This document shows positions 56,777 through 64,000 of a stretch of 64,000 nt of DNA, piece by piece. A model generated the notes under the pieces. That model had not been told where the DNA came from. It saw only the letters and a list, made by a program, of their open reading frames with translations, and did not search any database. This DNA comes from Nitratiruptor sp. (GTDB lineage: Bacteria > Campylobacterota > Campylobacteria > Campylobacterales > Nitratiruptoraceae): the NCBI GenBank assembly GCA_009659925.1, contig PUXW01000019.1, positions 1 to 64,000 on the forward strand. Direction: 5' to 3'. Within the stretch, counting starts at the first letter, position 1; each line of letters starts with the position of its first letter. The translations under genes and the position numbers were made by a program.

Positions 56777-57599
56777 TGGAGCTCCTTGGGACCTTGTTGA
56801 GACGGTAGAAGACTTTTCCATCGGCCACCTCGACGATGGTAAAAAAGTGGTCGAAGACCAGGTGGTAGAGGCCGTCGTCCCGAAGTGCTAGATCCTGGAG
56901 TCGGATCCGGTGGCCTTGGGCGATGGCTTCAGGGGGGAGAGTGGTTTGGTTGGGGGTTGAGAGGAGGTAATCCAAGGGATCGAGGGGGCGCTCTTGGTCA
57001 TAAGCAAAGGCCCCCTCTTGGAGGCGTTCTAGATAGCTCAAGACCCCTGTTGTCCCGAGGGCTTGGGCTATAGCCGCCGCGAGGCTGCGGATGTAGGTGC
57101 CCTCGCTTACCAGGGCTTCGAAAGTGAGGAAGGGGTGGGTATAGTTGACCAGACGCAGTTGGTAGATGGTTGATGTGATGGGATCGAGTTGGAGAGACTT
57201 CCCCTGGTGGGCGAGCTGGTAGGCCCGCTTCCCCCCGATCTTCTTGGCGCTGAAGAGGGGTGGGGTGTAGGTAAAGGGGCCTTGGAAGTTGGCGAGGGTT
57301 TGGAGAATGGTCTCCAGGGGGATGGGGGGGATCTCCCGGATAGCCTCGATGCCTTCGATGTCTAGGGTTGGACTAGAGGTGCCAAGCCAGAGGGTGGCCC
57401 GGTAGCGTTTGGGGTACTTGCGCAGATAGGGGAAGAGTCTGGTATAAGCGCCGAAGGCTACCACGAGGGTCCCGCAGGCGAAGGGGTCGAGGATTCCTGA
57501 GAAGCCCCCTTTTTTGACTTTGTAGCGCCTTTTGAGATGGCTCAGGTAGGTATTGGAGGTGGTGTAGGGGGGCTTGTAGGCGACGAAGAGGCGGTTCAT
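56766..57599 (-). CDS. truB: tRNA pseudouridine-55 synthase
   Basis: TruB makes pseudouridine 55 in tRNA T loops. The 277 residues include KVKKGGFSGILDPFACGTLVV-type core, with the catalytic Asp in GILDPFA (about 36-42), YRATLWLGTSSPTLD, KIGGKRAYQLA and GTYIRSLAAAIA. Typical TruB proteins start with a VNKPxGxTS element; here AYKPPYTTSN fills it. ATG 57599 shares ATGA with uvrD. Confidence 0.92.
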   Translation of the reverse strand: MNRLFVAYKPPYTTSNTYLSHLKRRYKVKKGGFSGILDPFACGTLVVAFGAYTRLFPYLRKYPKRYRATLWLGTSSPTLDIEGIEAIREIPPIPLETILQTLANFQGPFTYTPPLFSAKKIGGKRAYQLAHQGKSLQLDPITSTIYQLRLVNYTHPFLTFEALVSEGTYIRSLAAAIAQALGTTGVLSYLERLQEGAFAYDQERPLDPLDYLLSTPNQTTLPPEAIAQGHRIRLQDLALRDDGLYHLVFDHFFTIVEVADGKVFYRLNKVPRSSSAN

Positions 57600-59647
57600 A
57601 TCCGCTCCACGAAGGAGGCGAGGATCTCCCGAATCTGGCCGCCGAAGTTGATGGAGAGCTTGAACTCCTTCCCGGCCCGCCCCACTCCAACGACCCGCCC
57701 GATGCCAAAGAGTTTGTGCTTGACCAGATCCCCCTTCTTGAAGGTCGCTTTCCGCTCGATCCGGATCCGTCCCTGGCAAAGCCCCGCCTCGCTCAGGAAG
57801 CGGCTTTGCTCCAACTGGGTGCGCCGCCCCTTGTAGAATCGGCTCTTGGCGTAACTGAGGGTTAATCGCTCTTTGGCCCGGGTGATGGCCACATATCCGA
57901 GTCTGCGCTCCTCTTCGATGTCGCACCCATCTCCAGTCAGCGGGAAGAAGCCCTCTTCCAGGCCGATGACGAAGAGGTGCTGGAACTCCAAGCCCTTGCT
58001 GGCATGGATGCTCATGATGGAGATGGCTCCCCCTCCCAGCTGATCTTGCTCGCTTTGCAGCGAGAGTTCGGCTAGGAACTCTTCGAGGGTGGCGGAGGGG
58101 TTCTTCTTGAAGTAGTCCCGGAAGAGGCCGTAGAATTCGTCGATGTTGGAGACTCGATCGGAGGCGTCTGGAAGTTGGCGGTAGTAGTGGCGCACCCCAA
58201 GGATCTCCTCGAATCGGTCGATGAAATTGCTCAAAGGGCCCTGGACCTCCCGGCGCAGCTCTTTGAGCCCGCCGACGAAGGTCTCGAAGGCAACAGCCCC
58301 CTTCTTGCCGATCAAGGCGGCGAGTTCTTGGGAGGAGAGGAGTTCTGGAAGCTGGAGAATACCGACCCCAAGACGCTGGGCCTCCTGGTGGAGCCGTTCG
58401 TAGGTGATCTTGCCAATGCCCCGCTTGGGACGGTTGATGATCCGCTTCAGGCTGAACTCGTCGTAGGGGTTGGCGATGAGGCGCAGGTAGCTGATGATGT
58501 CCTTGATCTCGGCTCGCTCGTAGAAGCGAATCGTTCCAACCAGCTGGAACTTGATTCCAAGGCGGTTGAAGGCCTCTTCGAGGGAGCGGGAGAGGGCGTT
58601 GATCCGAAAGAGGACAGCGATTTGGCTTGGATCTTCCCCCTGGGCGATGAGGTTCTGGATGGCCTGGGCAATTTTGAGGGCCTCTTCCTGCTCATCCTGG
58701 TTGGCTAGAATGGTAATTTCGGGTCCGGGGCCCTTGGTAGCTTCCAACCGCTTGCCCAATCGCTTCCGATTGTGCTGGATCAAGTTGTTGGCCGCCTCCA
58801 AGATCTGCTGGGTGGAGCGGTAGTTGCGTTCGAGTTTGATAAGTTTGGTCCCGGGGAAGCGGTCTTGGAAGTGGAGGATATTCTTCACATTGGCCCCCCG
58901 CCATCCATAGATGCTCTGGTCATCGTCCCCCACGACGCAGATGTTGCTATGGGCGGAGCAGAGCTTCATGAGGAGGCGGTTTTGGATCTCATTGGTGTCC
59001 TGGTACTCATCCACCATGATGTAGCGGTAGTGTTGGCTAATCTGGTGGGCGAGCTGGGGGTCCATCTCCAAGATGGTGTAGGGGAGCACCAAAAGGTCGT
59101 CGAAGTCGATGAGGTTGTTGGCCAAGAGGTAGGCCTCGTAGGCTTGGTAGACCTTGGCAATCTCCTTGAAGTTGGGGAGTTTTGCTGTGGCGATAGCCTC
59201 CTTGGGAGAGATGAGGGAGTTCTTATAGCGGCTGATCTCGGTGGCGACGAGGGAGAGGGGGAGTTGGGTTTGGAGGGATTTGAGGATCCGCTTCTTGTCG
59301 TCGGTGTCGATGATGATAAAGTTGTTGTCCCGATTCAAGCGGTTGATGTACATCTTGAGGAAGAGGAGGCCAAACTTGTGGAAGGTACACAGGAGGGGGG
59401 GATGGCTGGGCAGATCGGTGCCGATGAGCTCAAAAGCCCGTTGGCGCATCTCTTTGGCTGCTTTGTTGGTGAAGGTGAGGGTGAGGATCGAGGCTGGATC
59501 GATGCCAAGGGAGATGAGATAGGCGAGGCGGGAGGTGATGGTTTTGGTCTTCCCCGTCCCAGCGCCTGCTAGAACCAGAAGGGGACCGTCGATGGTTTGA
59601 ACCGCCGCTTGCTGTTGGGGATTGAGTTGGGAGAGGATCGAATCCAT
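57596..59647 (-). CDS. uvrD: UvrD/Rep/PcrA-family DNA helicase
   Basis: This 683-residue SF1A helicase unwinds DNA 3'-5' in repair or replication restart. Motif I is AGAGTGKTKT (about 27-36), Ia TLTFTNKAAKEM, II VDEYQDTN (about 215-222), III GDDDQSIYGWRGA, IV VLFRINALSRSLEEA, V IMSIHASKGLEF and VI VAITRAKERL. A C-terminal Tudor-like tail is present (FKKGDLVKHKLFGIGRVVG), as in PcrA/UvrD. UvrD versus Rep cannot be decided by eye; in this phylum one UvrD-like helicase does both. It starts the uvrD-truB-ispE-smpB run. Confidence 0.9.
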   Translation of the reverse strand: MDSILSQLNPQQQAAVQTIDGPLLVLAGAGTGKTKTITSRLAYLISLGIDPASILTLTFTNKAAKEMRQRAFELIGTDLPSHPPLLCTFHKFGLLFLKMYINRLNRDNNFIIIDTDDKKRILKSLQTQLPLSLVATEISRYKNSLISPKEAIATAKLPNFKEIAKVYQAYEAYLLANNLIDFDDLLVLPYTILEMDPQLAHQISQHYRYIMVDEYQDTNEIQNRLLMKLCSAHSNICVVGDDDQSIYGWRGANVKNILHFQDRFPGTKLIKLERNYRSTQQILEAANNLIQHNRKRLGKRLEATKGPGPEITILANQDEQEEALKIAQAIQNLIAQGEDPSQIAVLFRINALSRSLEEAFNRLGIKFQLVGTIRFYERAEIKDIISYLRLIANPYDEFSLKRIINRPKRGIGKITYERLHQEAQRLGVGILQLPELLSSQELAALIGKKGAVAFETFVGGLKELRREVQGPLSNFIDRFEEILGVRHYYRQLPDASDRVSNIDEFYGLFRDYFKKNPSATLEEFLAELSLQSEQDQLGGGAISIMSIHASKGLEFQHLFVIGLEEGFFPLTGDGCDIEEERRLGYVAITRAKERLTLSYAKSRFYKGRRTQLEQSRFLSEAGLCQGRIRIERKATFKKGDLVKHKLFGIGRVVGVGRAGKEFKLSINFGGQIREILASFVERI

Positions 59648-59705
59648 GGGCCACTTTTTCTTTTAATTATAGCAAAAGTTCTCCTCTGCAGACCATAAAC
59701 GCAAG

Positions 59706-59752
59706 TTATAATCTATCCATTTCGATAAAGTTTGGTTATAATTTTGATAAAG
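59706..59752. promoter_or_regulatory. Tandem AT-rich repeats upstream of the LysR gene
   Basis: TTATAAT occurs at 59706-59712 and 59736-59742, and GATAAAG at 59724-59730 and 59746-59752. The first TTATAAT or the second can be a -10. Repeats 22 and 30 bases apart upstream of a LysR gene suit autoregulation or a duplicated promoter. Confidence 0.5.
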
Positions 59753-59778
59753 GAAATGTAGTTGAAAAGGGAGCGGGT

Positions 59779-60678
59779 ATGCTCAAGGATTTCACCAAAT
59801 TGGAAACCTTCCTTGTGGTCGTCAAGGAGCGGAGTTTCTCCAAAGCGAGTGCCAAGTTGGGGATCTCCCAACCTGCAGTGACCCAGCAGATCAAACACCT
59901 GGAAGAGATGTTGGACGCTAAGCTGATCGAACGGAAGAAGAATGGGGTGCGCTTGACCAAAGAGGGAGAGGAGGTCTACAAGATCGCCTCCAGGCTAGCC
60001 AAGTGCCTCCAAAATGCCGAGCAGGAGCTGATCAAGATCATCAACAAGGAGATCACCTTCATCCTCGGGGCTTCCTTTACCATTGGAAACTATATCCTCC
60101 CTGAAATCATGAAGGATTTGAAAGAGACATGCAGCAACGACATCCTCATCCGGGTGGAGCTCAGCGATGTGGTGGTCCAAAATGTCTTGGAGAAGAAGTT
60201 CGACCTTGGCCTCATCGAATCCCCCATATTCAAGGATGGCCTCATCTATCGGGAGTGGATGGAGGATGAATTGGTCCTCTTTAGCAATACCAAACTCCCC
60301 AAATATATCCGTCCCGAGGATCTCTACCGCTTCAACTGGATCTGCCGGGAGGAGGGGAGCCACACCCGCAAGATGGTGGCCGAAGCCTTCGAAAAGTTGG
60401 GGGTTAGCTGCAAGAAGTTCAACGTCATCAGCGAGGTAAGTTCCTCTACAGCGGTGGTCAACGCCGTCTTGAAAAGCCCCATTGACAAGGAGCATCCGAC
60501 GGTCTCCATCATCTCCCGCTACGCCATCGAGCACGAGGTCCAGGCGGGACGGCTCTTTGAGTCTAAGATCAAGGGGGAGAAAATCAAGCGCAAGTTCTAT
60601 ATCTGCTACCTCAAAGAGCGCAAACACGACCCCTATTTGCTCAAGATCGTCGAACTCCTCCTCCGTTTGAAGAAGTGA
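59779..60678 (+). CDS. LysR-family transcriptional regulator
   Basis: This 299-residue LTTR has the N-terminal winged helix (KLETFLVVVKERSFSKASAKLGISQPAVTQQIKHLE region, about 7-42; recognition helix around SQPAVTQQI) and a periplasmic-binding-protein-like effector domain (about 90-295). The Ser/Thr-rich effector hinge (SSSTAVVNAVLKS) is visible near 220. No adjacent divergent operon betrays the target; uvrD is the divergent neighbour. AAGGGAG precedes ATG 59779. It ends exactly abutting the SspB-like gene at TGATCA. Confidence 0.85.
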   Translation: MLKDFTKLETFLVVVKERSFSKASAKLGISQPAVTQQIKHLEEMLDAKLIERKKNGVRLTKEGEEVYKIASRLAKCLQNAEQELIKIINKEITFILGASFTIGNYILPEIMKDLKETCSNDILIRVELSDVVVQNVLEKKFDLGLIESPIFKDGLIYREWMEDELVLFSNTKLPKYIRPEDLYRFNWICREEGSHTRKMVAEAFEKLGVSCKKFNVISEVSSSTAVVNAVLKSPIDKEHPTVSIISRYAIEHEVQAGRLFESKIKGEKIKRKFYICYLKERKHDPYLLKIVELLLRLKK

Positions 60679-61119
60679 TCAGCCCTTGTTCAAGAACTTC
60701 TGGTTCTCGGGATTGGAGAGGAAGATCTCCATCGAATCCTTAGCTGAAGGCTGGTTCCCCTTGATGGTGGCGGTCAGGTTGATGAAGATCGGAGTCTCAT
60801 CGACAACGATCTCAACGATGGCATCGAGGGGGATGGAGACGAGGGAGCCGAAATTTTGAGGTCCAAACCCCGCCTCGAAGCGGAGTCGCTCCCCTTCGAG
60901 TCTCGCGGTTTGAAAGGTGTAGTTGACCAGGAGAAAAAGGGGGAATTCGGGAAGAGCCTCGAAGAGCTCCTTTGGCAAAGGGGGCTCAAAGGTGACCCGT
61001 TCCAAATCGGCCACTACCGCGAACTCTTGCCCCTCTTCCAGGAGATAGGTGAGCAAATCGGCGCTATGGGAGCGCAAGAGGGCGGCGAAGCGTCGGTCTT
61101 GCAGTAGATCGTAGAGCAT
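60679..61119 (-). CDS. SspB-like ClpXP adaptor candidate
   Basis: This 146-residue protein resembles the stringent starvation protein B fold. Elements: helical N-terminus (1-30, LLRSHSADLLTYLLEEG), AVVADLERVTFEPPLPKEL, FLLVNYTFQTARL, then LRFEAGFGPQNFGSLVSIPLDAIVEIVV (about 78-106), the strand-rich part where E. coli SspB binds ssrA-tag peptides (compare VRFNARFGG, VSVPLAAVLAIY). A disordered C-terminal tail in E. coli ends in the ClpX-binding motif; here the end NPENQKFLNKG lacks an obvious one. It may deliver substrates to ClpXP. GAAAGGAGG precedes the start. Confidence 0.6.
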   Translation of the reverse strand: MLYDLLQDRRFAALLRSHSADLLTYLLEEGQEFAVVADLERVTFEPPLPKELFEALPEFPLFLLVNYTFQTARLEGERLRFEAGFGPQNFGSLVSIPLDAIVEIVVDETPIFINLTATIKGNQPSAKDSMEIFLSNPENQKFLNKG

Positions 61120-61131
61120 GGCAACCTCCTT

Positions 61132-61719
61132 TCATCCTATCGGCTCAACAATCTTCCACTGCTTCAATTCGTAAAAGCCGACCATGGCGTTGAGCAGGGC
61201 GAAGCCTTGGTAATTTTCGATCTCGTGAACTGGGATATCGGCCTCGTGGAGCACTCCAGCATCGATGAGCCTGGCCCGGGTGGTTCCAGGAAGGAGGGGG
61301 CGGGCGGGGGTGAGCCATTTGATGCCATCGAAGAGAGCGATATTGGCCCGAGAGGTATCGGTGAGGAGGCCATCCTTGACAATGATGATCTCATCGGCCT
61401 CACCCCGCTTGGCAAAAAACTCCTCAATGGGGGAGCGGTCTAGGTATTTGTAGGGGTAGTCGATGGAGGCTTCCACGAGTGCCAAGGTGGTGATAGTCGC
61501 CGGGGTATAGGGGGAGTACTCGACCCCCTCGATCCGATTGGTGTAGACCACTTTGGCTCTGAAGAGACCTTGAGAAGGGGGATCGACGAGGAAATTGGCC
61601 AGGTCGATGGGGGGTTGGGGAGGGAAGTGGTGGGCGATGGTGGTGTTGAGCCGGCGGTTGTGGTAGTCCAAGTGTTTGGGTTTGCCATCTTCGATGCGGA
61701 TCGTCTCGAAGAACCTCAT
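61132..61719 (-). CDS. pabC: Aminodeoxychorismate lyase-like class IV PLP enzyme
   Basis: This 195-residue fold-type IV PLP protein likely converts aminodeoxychorismate to p-aminobenzoate. It begins FFETIRIEDG, has DYHNRRLNTT (about 18-27), the region YKYLDRSP with the candidate PLP Lys near 90, DEIIIVKDGLLTDTSRANI (about 108-126) with the ring-N Glu/Asp, and PLLPGTTRARL. It is shorter than branched-chain aminotransferases (about 300). Together with cysK (ATGA-type overlap of four bases), it is the end of that operon. D-amino-acid aminotransferase is a remote alternative. Confidence 0.78.
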   Translation of the reverse strand: MRFFETIRIEDGKPKHLDYHNRRLNTTIAHHFPPQPPIDLANFLVDPPSQGLFRAKVVYTNRIEGVEYSPYTPATITTLALVEASIDYPYKYLDRSPIEEFFAKRGEADEIIIVKDGLLTDTSRANIALFDGIKWLTPARPLLPGTTRARLIDAGVLHEADIPVHEIENYQGFALLNAMVGFYELKQWKIVEPIG

Positions 61720-62588
61720 CCAAAGAGCTCCGTCGAGAGGTAGCGTTCGGCTCCGTCGGGAAAGAGGGTGAGGATCCTGTGGTCCGGATAGCGTTGGGCC
61801 AATTTGCGGGCCGCGGCTAAGTTGGCGCCGGAGCTGATACCGACCAGGACCCCGTGCTCTCTGGCCAGCTGGCGGCTGGTTTCCATGGCCTCTTCGTCTT
61901 CGATGGGGATGATCTCATCCAGGAGGGATAGATCGAGGATGGGGGGGATGAATCCCGCTCCGATCCCTTGTATTTTGTGGCTTCCGGGCGGATGGCCGCT
62001 TAAAACGGCGCTCCTTTTAGGTTCGACGGCCACAATACGCACCCCCCGCTGGCGCAAAGGGGCCCCAATGCCCATAATGCTCCCCCCTGTTCCAACCCCA
62101 GCGACGAAGATGTCTACGGGGAGGGCTTGGAGGATCTCTTGGGCCGTTGTCTCCTGGTGGGTCCTGGGGTTGGCTGGGTTGGAGAATTGATCGAGCATGA
62201 AGTAGCCTTGCTCCACCAATTCCCTGGCCTTGCGTACGGCTCCCGCCATCCCTTGGGCTCCAGGGGTGAGGATCACCTTGGCTCCCAGGAACTCCAGGAG
62301 TTTGCGCCGCTCAATACTCATCGACTCGGGCATGGTAAGGGTGAGTTTCATCCCGAGGCTTGCCGCCACCATCGCTAGTCCAATTCCTGTATTGCCGCTG
62401 GTTGGCTCGACGAGGGGGGTATCCTTGGTGATGCGCCCCGTCTCGAGAGCTTCCCGGATCATGCCATAGGCGATGCGATCCTTGATGCTCCCCCCCGGGT
62501 TGAGGAATTCACACTTGGCCCAGATGGTCGGTTCGATCTGGAGGATCGGGGTGTTGCCGATGAGCTGGGTGATGGTGGTGGCGACCAT
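61716..62588 (-). CDS. cysK: Cysteine synthase (O-acetylserine sulfhydrylase)
   Basis: This PLP fold-type II enzyme makes cysteine from O-acetylserine and sulfide. The 290 residues have Lys36 in GGSIKDR, the substrate loop PTSGNTGIGLA (about 62-72), GVGTGGSIMGIG phosphate loop (about 164-175), and VGISSGAN with the pyridine-N Ser. CysM rather than CysK is possible, because the sequence is short and lacks the CysE-binding site pattern I can check. It starts 10 bases after the lnt stop and overlaps pabC by four bases. Confidence 0.88.
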   Translation of the reverse strand: MVATTITQLIGNTPILQIEPTIWAKCEFLNPGGSIKDRIAYGMIREALETGRITKDTPLVEPTSGNTGIGLAMVAASLGMKLTLTMPESMSIERRKLLEFLGAKVILTPGAQGMAGAVRKARELVEQGYFMLDQFSNPANPRTHQETTAQEILQALPVDIFVAGVGTGGSIMGIGAPLRQRGVRIVAVEPKRSAVLSGHPPGSHKIQGIGAGFIPPILDLSLLDEIIPIEDEEAMETSRQLAREHGVLVGISSGANLAAARKLAQRYPDHRILTLFPDGAERYLSTELFG

Positions 62589-62597
62589 GGAGCCTCC

Positions 62598-63854
62598 TTA
62601 GTAGATAACCGCTGTCTTGGCGATGTTGGTAGCGTGGTAGACCCGTTTGTGGAAAATTGTAGCATAATATTTGATGAGCATCTGTTGAAGAGTTGGCTCA
62701 ATGGAGGGGGTGAACCAGGCATTGTTGGAGATGGCGATGATGAAGGGGGGATCGGTCCGGTAGATGAGGGGGTGGGTGGCCTCGTAGCAGATGGCGTTGG
62801 TGAAGGGAATCCCTTTGATGGTATAAGTGGCCGGTTTGCGGGCCGGGGTGTAGTCGCTACTGCCTGCGAAGAAGAGGCGGTTGATCCAGCGGGCTAGAGG
62901 TTGGGGGAGGGGGATCGCCTCTCCAAAGGGGACTAGGACCACCTTGTCGAAGATGGAGAAGGTACCATCGTGAAAGAGGTAGGTGGAGTTGTAGTAGTGG
63001 CCATCCTTGAAGTGGAGGGCCCCGGTGACGATGGTGATCTGGGAGCTGAGCTCTTGGAGGCGTTGGAGGAGGGTGGGGCTTTGATCGAGGAAGAGGGGGA
63101 AGGCGCTCTCGGGTAGGACCACCACATCGAAGCCTTTCTCGATGGCCTTGGTGATGGCAGCCAAATTCTCTGCGATGATCTTGGGGCGTTGGGTGGGATC
63201 CCATTTGCGATCCTGGGAGAGTTTGGTAGTAACTAGATGGATACGCAGGGGCGGTGGCTGGACGGGGTTGGAGTGGGGTTGGAGGAGGGGAATGGCGATG
63301 GCAAGGAGCAGCAGTTTCCCCCAACGGGGGAGATGGATGGCCCCAGCACTCAGGAGGAGTAGGGCAAAGGAGCTCTTTTGAGGCTCTATGAGGCTTTGGG
63401 CCAGAAGCATGTCGGGCAGGAACCAGTTGAAACCGAAGGGGTGGATGGAGCCAACCAGGAGCCAGAAGAGCATCTTTCCTCCAAGGGCAAGCCATGGCCC
63501 TGGGAGGAGGGTTGCCAGTTTGTAGCCTAGGGCAAAGATGCCTCCGTAGATGAGGCCAATGGCCAGCAGGAGTAGGGGAGCCAGGGGGAGGAGGTCGTAG
63601 TAGCGCAGACTCAAGGCGATCCAGTGGAACCAGAGGAGCCCGGTGAAAAAGCCGCTCCAAAAGGCCTCTTTGGGGTCCAATCCAAGGAGGAGGGCAAAGG
63701 CGCTCCAGAGGATAATGGTATCAAGCCATGGGGTGGCAAGCTCCAGATGGTGGAGGAGGATAGGACTCCAAAGGAGCAGGGCGCTCACAAAGCCTTTTAT
63801 TAGCAAATTGATGCTAAAATAGGGCCTAAACTTCTGGAGCAAAGGATAGACCAT
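62598..63854 (-). CDS. lnt: Apolipoprotein N-acyltransferase
   Basis: Lnt adds the third acyl chain to outer-membrane lipoproteins. The 418 residues comprise N-terminal membrane helices (about 15-195) and a nitrilase-like domain. The catalytic triad is visible: Glu in VVLPESAFP, Lys in FDKVVLVPFGE, Cys in NAICYEATHP. Length is short relative to E. coli (512) but usual in the phylum. The start is uncertain: ATG 63854 shares CATG with the divergent yajC ATG 63853 and has no ribosome site; TTG 63806 or GTG 63788 would leave room for promoters. The frame is open further up but opposite yajC. Confidence 0.88.
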   Translation of the reverse strand: MVYPLLQKFRPYFSINLLIKGFVSALLLWSPILLHHLELATPWLDTIILWSAFALLLGLDPKEAFWSGFFTGLLWFHWIALSLRYYDLLPLAPLLLLAIGLIYGGIFALGYKLATLLPGPWLALGGKMLFWLLVGSIHPFGFNWFLPDMLLAQSLIEPQKSSFALLLLSAGAIHLPRWGKLLLLAIAIPLLQPHSNPVQPPPLRIHLVTTKLSQDRKWDPTQRPKIIAENLAAITKAIEKGFDVVVLPESAFPLFLDQSPTLLQRLQELSSQITIVTGALHFKDGHYYNSTYLFHDGTFSIFDKVVLVPFGEAIPLPQPLARWINRLFFAGSSDYTPARKPATYTIKGIPFTNAICYEATHPLIYRTDPPFIIAISNNAWFTPSIEPTLQQMLIKYYATIFHKRVYHATNIAKTAVIY

Positions 63855-64000
63855 GGAACAGCAGGGTGCAGCGAGCATTCTTGGATCCCTCTTCCCGTTG
63901 ATTCTCATCTTCGTCATCTTCTACTTCCTCATCATTCGCCCCCAGCAGCAGCAGCAGAAAAAGCATAAAGAGATGGTGGAGGGCCTCAAAAAGGGTGACA
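63853..64000 (+). CDS. yajC: Preprotein translocase subunit YajC (truncated by window end)
   Basis: Forty-nine codons are visible. The protein begins MEQQGAASILGSLF, has one membrane helix (about 9-29, FPLILIFVIFYFLII) and the hallmark RPQQQQQKKHKEM after it. YajC accompanies SecD/SecF in the holotranslocon. secD is expected next but lies outside the window. AAAGGAT precedes ATG 63853; TAAAAT at 63815-63820 is a -10 candidate lying inside lnt's 5' end. Confidence 0.9.
   Translation, partial: MEQQGAASILGSLFPLILIFVIFYFLIIRPQQQQQKKHKEMVEGLKKGD

Noticed and set aside
1-64000. tRNA, rRNA, insertion sequences, prophage genes or CRISPR arrays
   Set aside because: I looked for cloverleaf GTTCRANYC signatures, 16S/23S motifs, transposase motifs and regular short repeats and saw none I could support.

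Overview
The window reads as a chromosomal segment of a GC-rich member of the Campylobacterota (formerly Epsilonproteobacteria). Support comes from gene content and order: htrA-cprR-cprS as in Campylobacter jejuni; the glyQ - nif3-like - HP0958-like - waaA - rluA order known from Helicobacter pylori; a type I glutamine synthetase with Phe in place of the adenylylated Tyr; a small single-chain S-adenosylmethionine decarboxylase; and many genes overlapping by 1-4 bases. Most genes are housekeeping and full length. I see no rRNA, tRNA, insertion sequence, prophage or CRISPR array. The one RNA gene is the SRP RNA. Genus cannot be decided from sequence reading alone; the high GC would suit a Nitratifractor- or Hydrogenimonas-like organism.

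Layout. 0-10.6 kb: a trkA-trkH-gph operon diverging from a tripartite efflux operon (emrA-like, emrB-like, tolC-like) that ends in a patatin-like phospholipase, then an RCK-type K+ channel gene. 10.7-15 kb: htrA-cprR-cprS diverging from an inositol-monophosphatase-family gene, with four 11-bp phased repeats between them. 15-19 kb: the least familiar stretch, with a secreted three-repeat protein facing an unrecognised two-gene operon, one member of which resembles a CRISPR type III RAMP (Csm5-like) protein; then the SRP RNA gene and a 31-residue membrane protein. 19-34 kb: prfB, panC, a diguanylate cyclase, murG-ftsW, ftsI, and a long operon alaS - membrane protein - speH - maf - kinase-like - bioF-like - ABC ATPase - mrcA. 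34-42.4 kb: a Kef-type antiporter, a yidB-kbp pair, glutaminase, a repeat lipoprotein, glutamine synthetase and a histidinol-phosphatase-like PHP protein. 42.4-51.5 kb: an ankyrin protein, a U32 peptidase-family protein, purE, a DUF89 protein, glutaredoxin and the glyQ...rluA block. 51.5-55 kb: the translation/secretion operon ffh-rpsP-khpA-rimM-trmD-rplS. 55-64 kb: smpB-ispE-truB-uvrD, a LysR regulator, an SspB-like protein, a PabC-like protein, cysteine synthase, lnt, and the start of yajC.

Themes. Potassium handling recurs at four separate loci (TrkAH, RCK channel, Kef antiporter, Kbp). Cell-wall and envelope genes are scattered through the window (murG, ftsW, ftsI, mrcA, waaA, lnt, htrA/CprRS). 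Both SRP components, ffs and ffh, are present 33 kb apart. Nitrogen genes glsA and glnA lie near each other, and glnA has a 9-bp inverted repeat over its promoter. All nine convergent gene junctions lie within about 12 bases of exact abutment, and four share the same four-base stop overlap, so little room is left for ordinary terminators.

The best candidates for something undescribed are the Csm5-like operon at 17.1-18.5 kb with its convergent repeat protein, two membrane microproteins (10756-10893 and 18864-18959), the phased repeats between htrA and the phosphatase gene, and a hairpin masking the ribosome site at 55047-55068.
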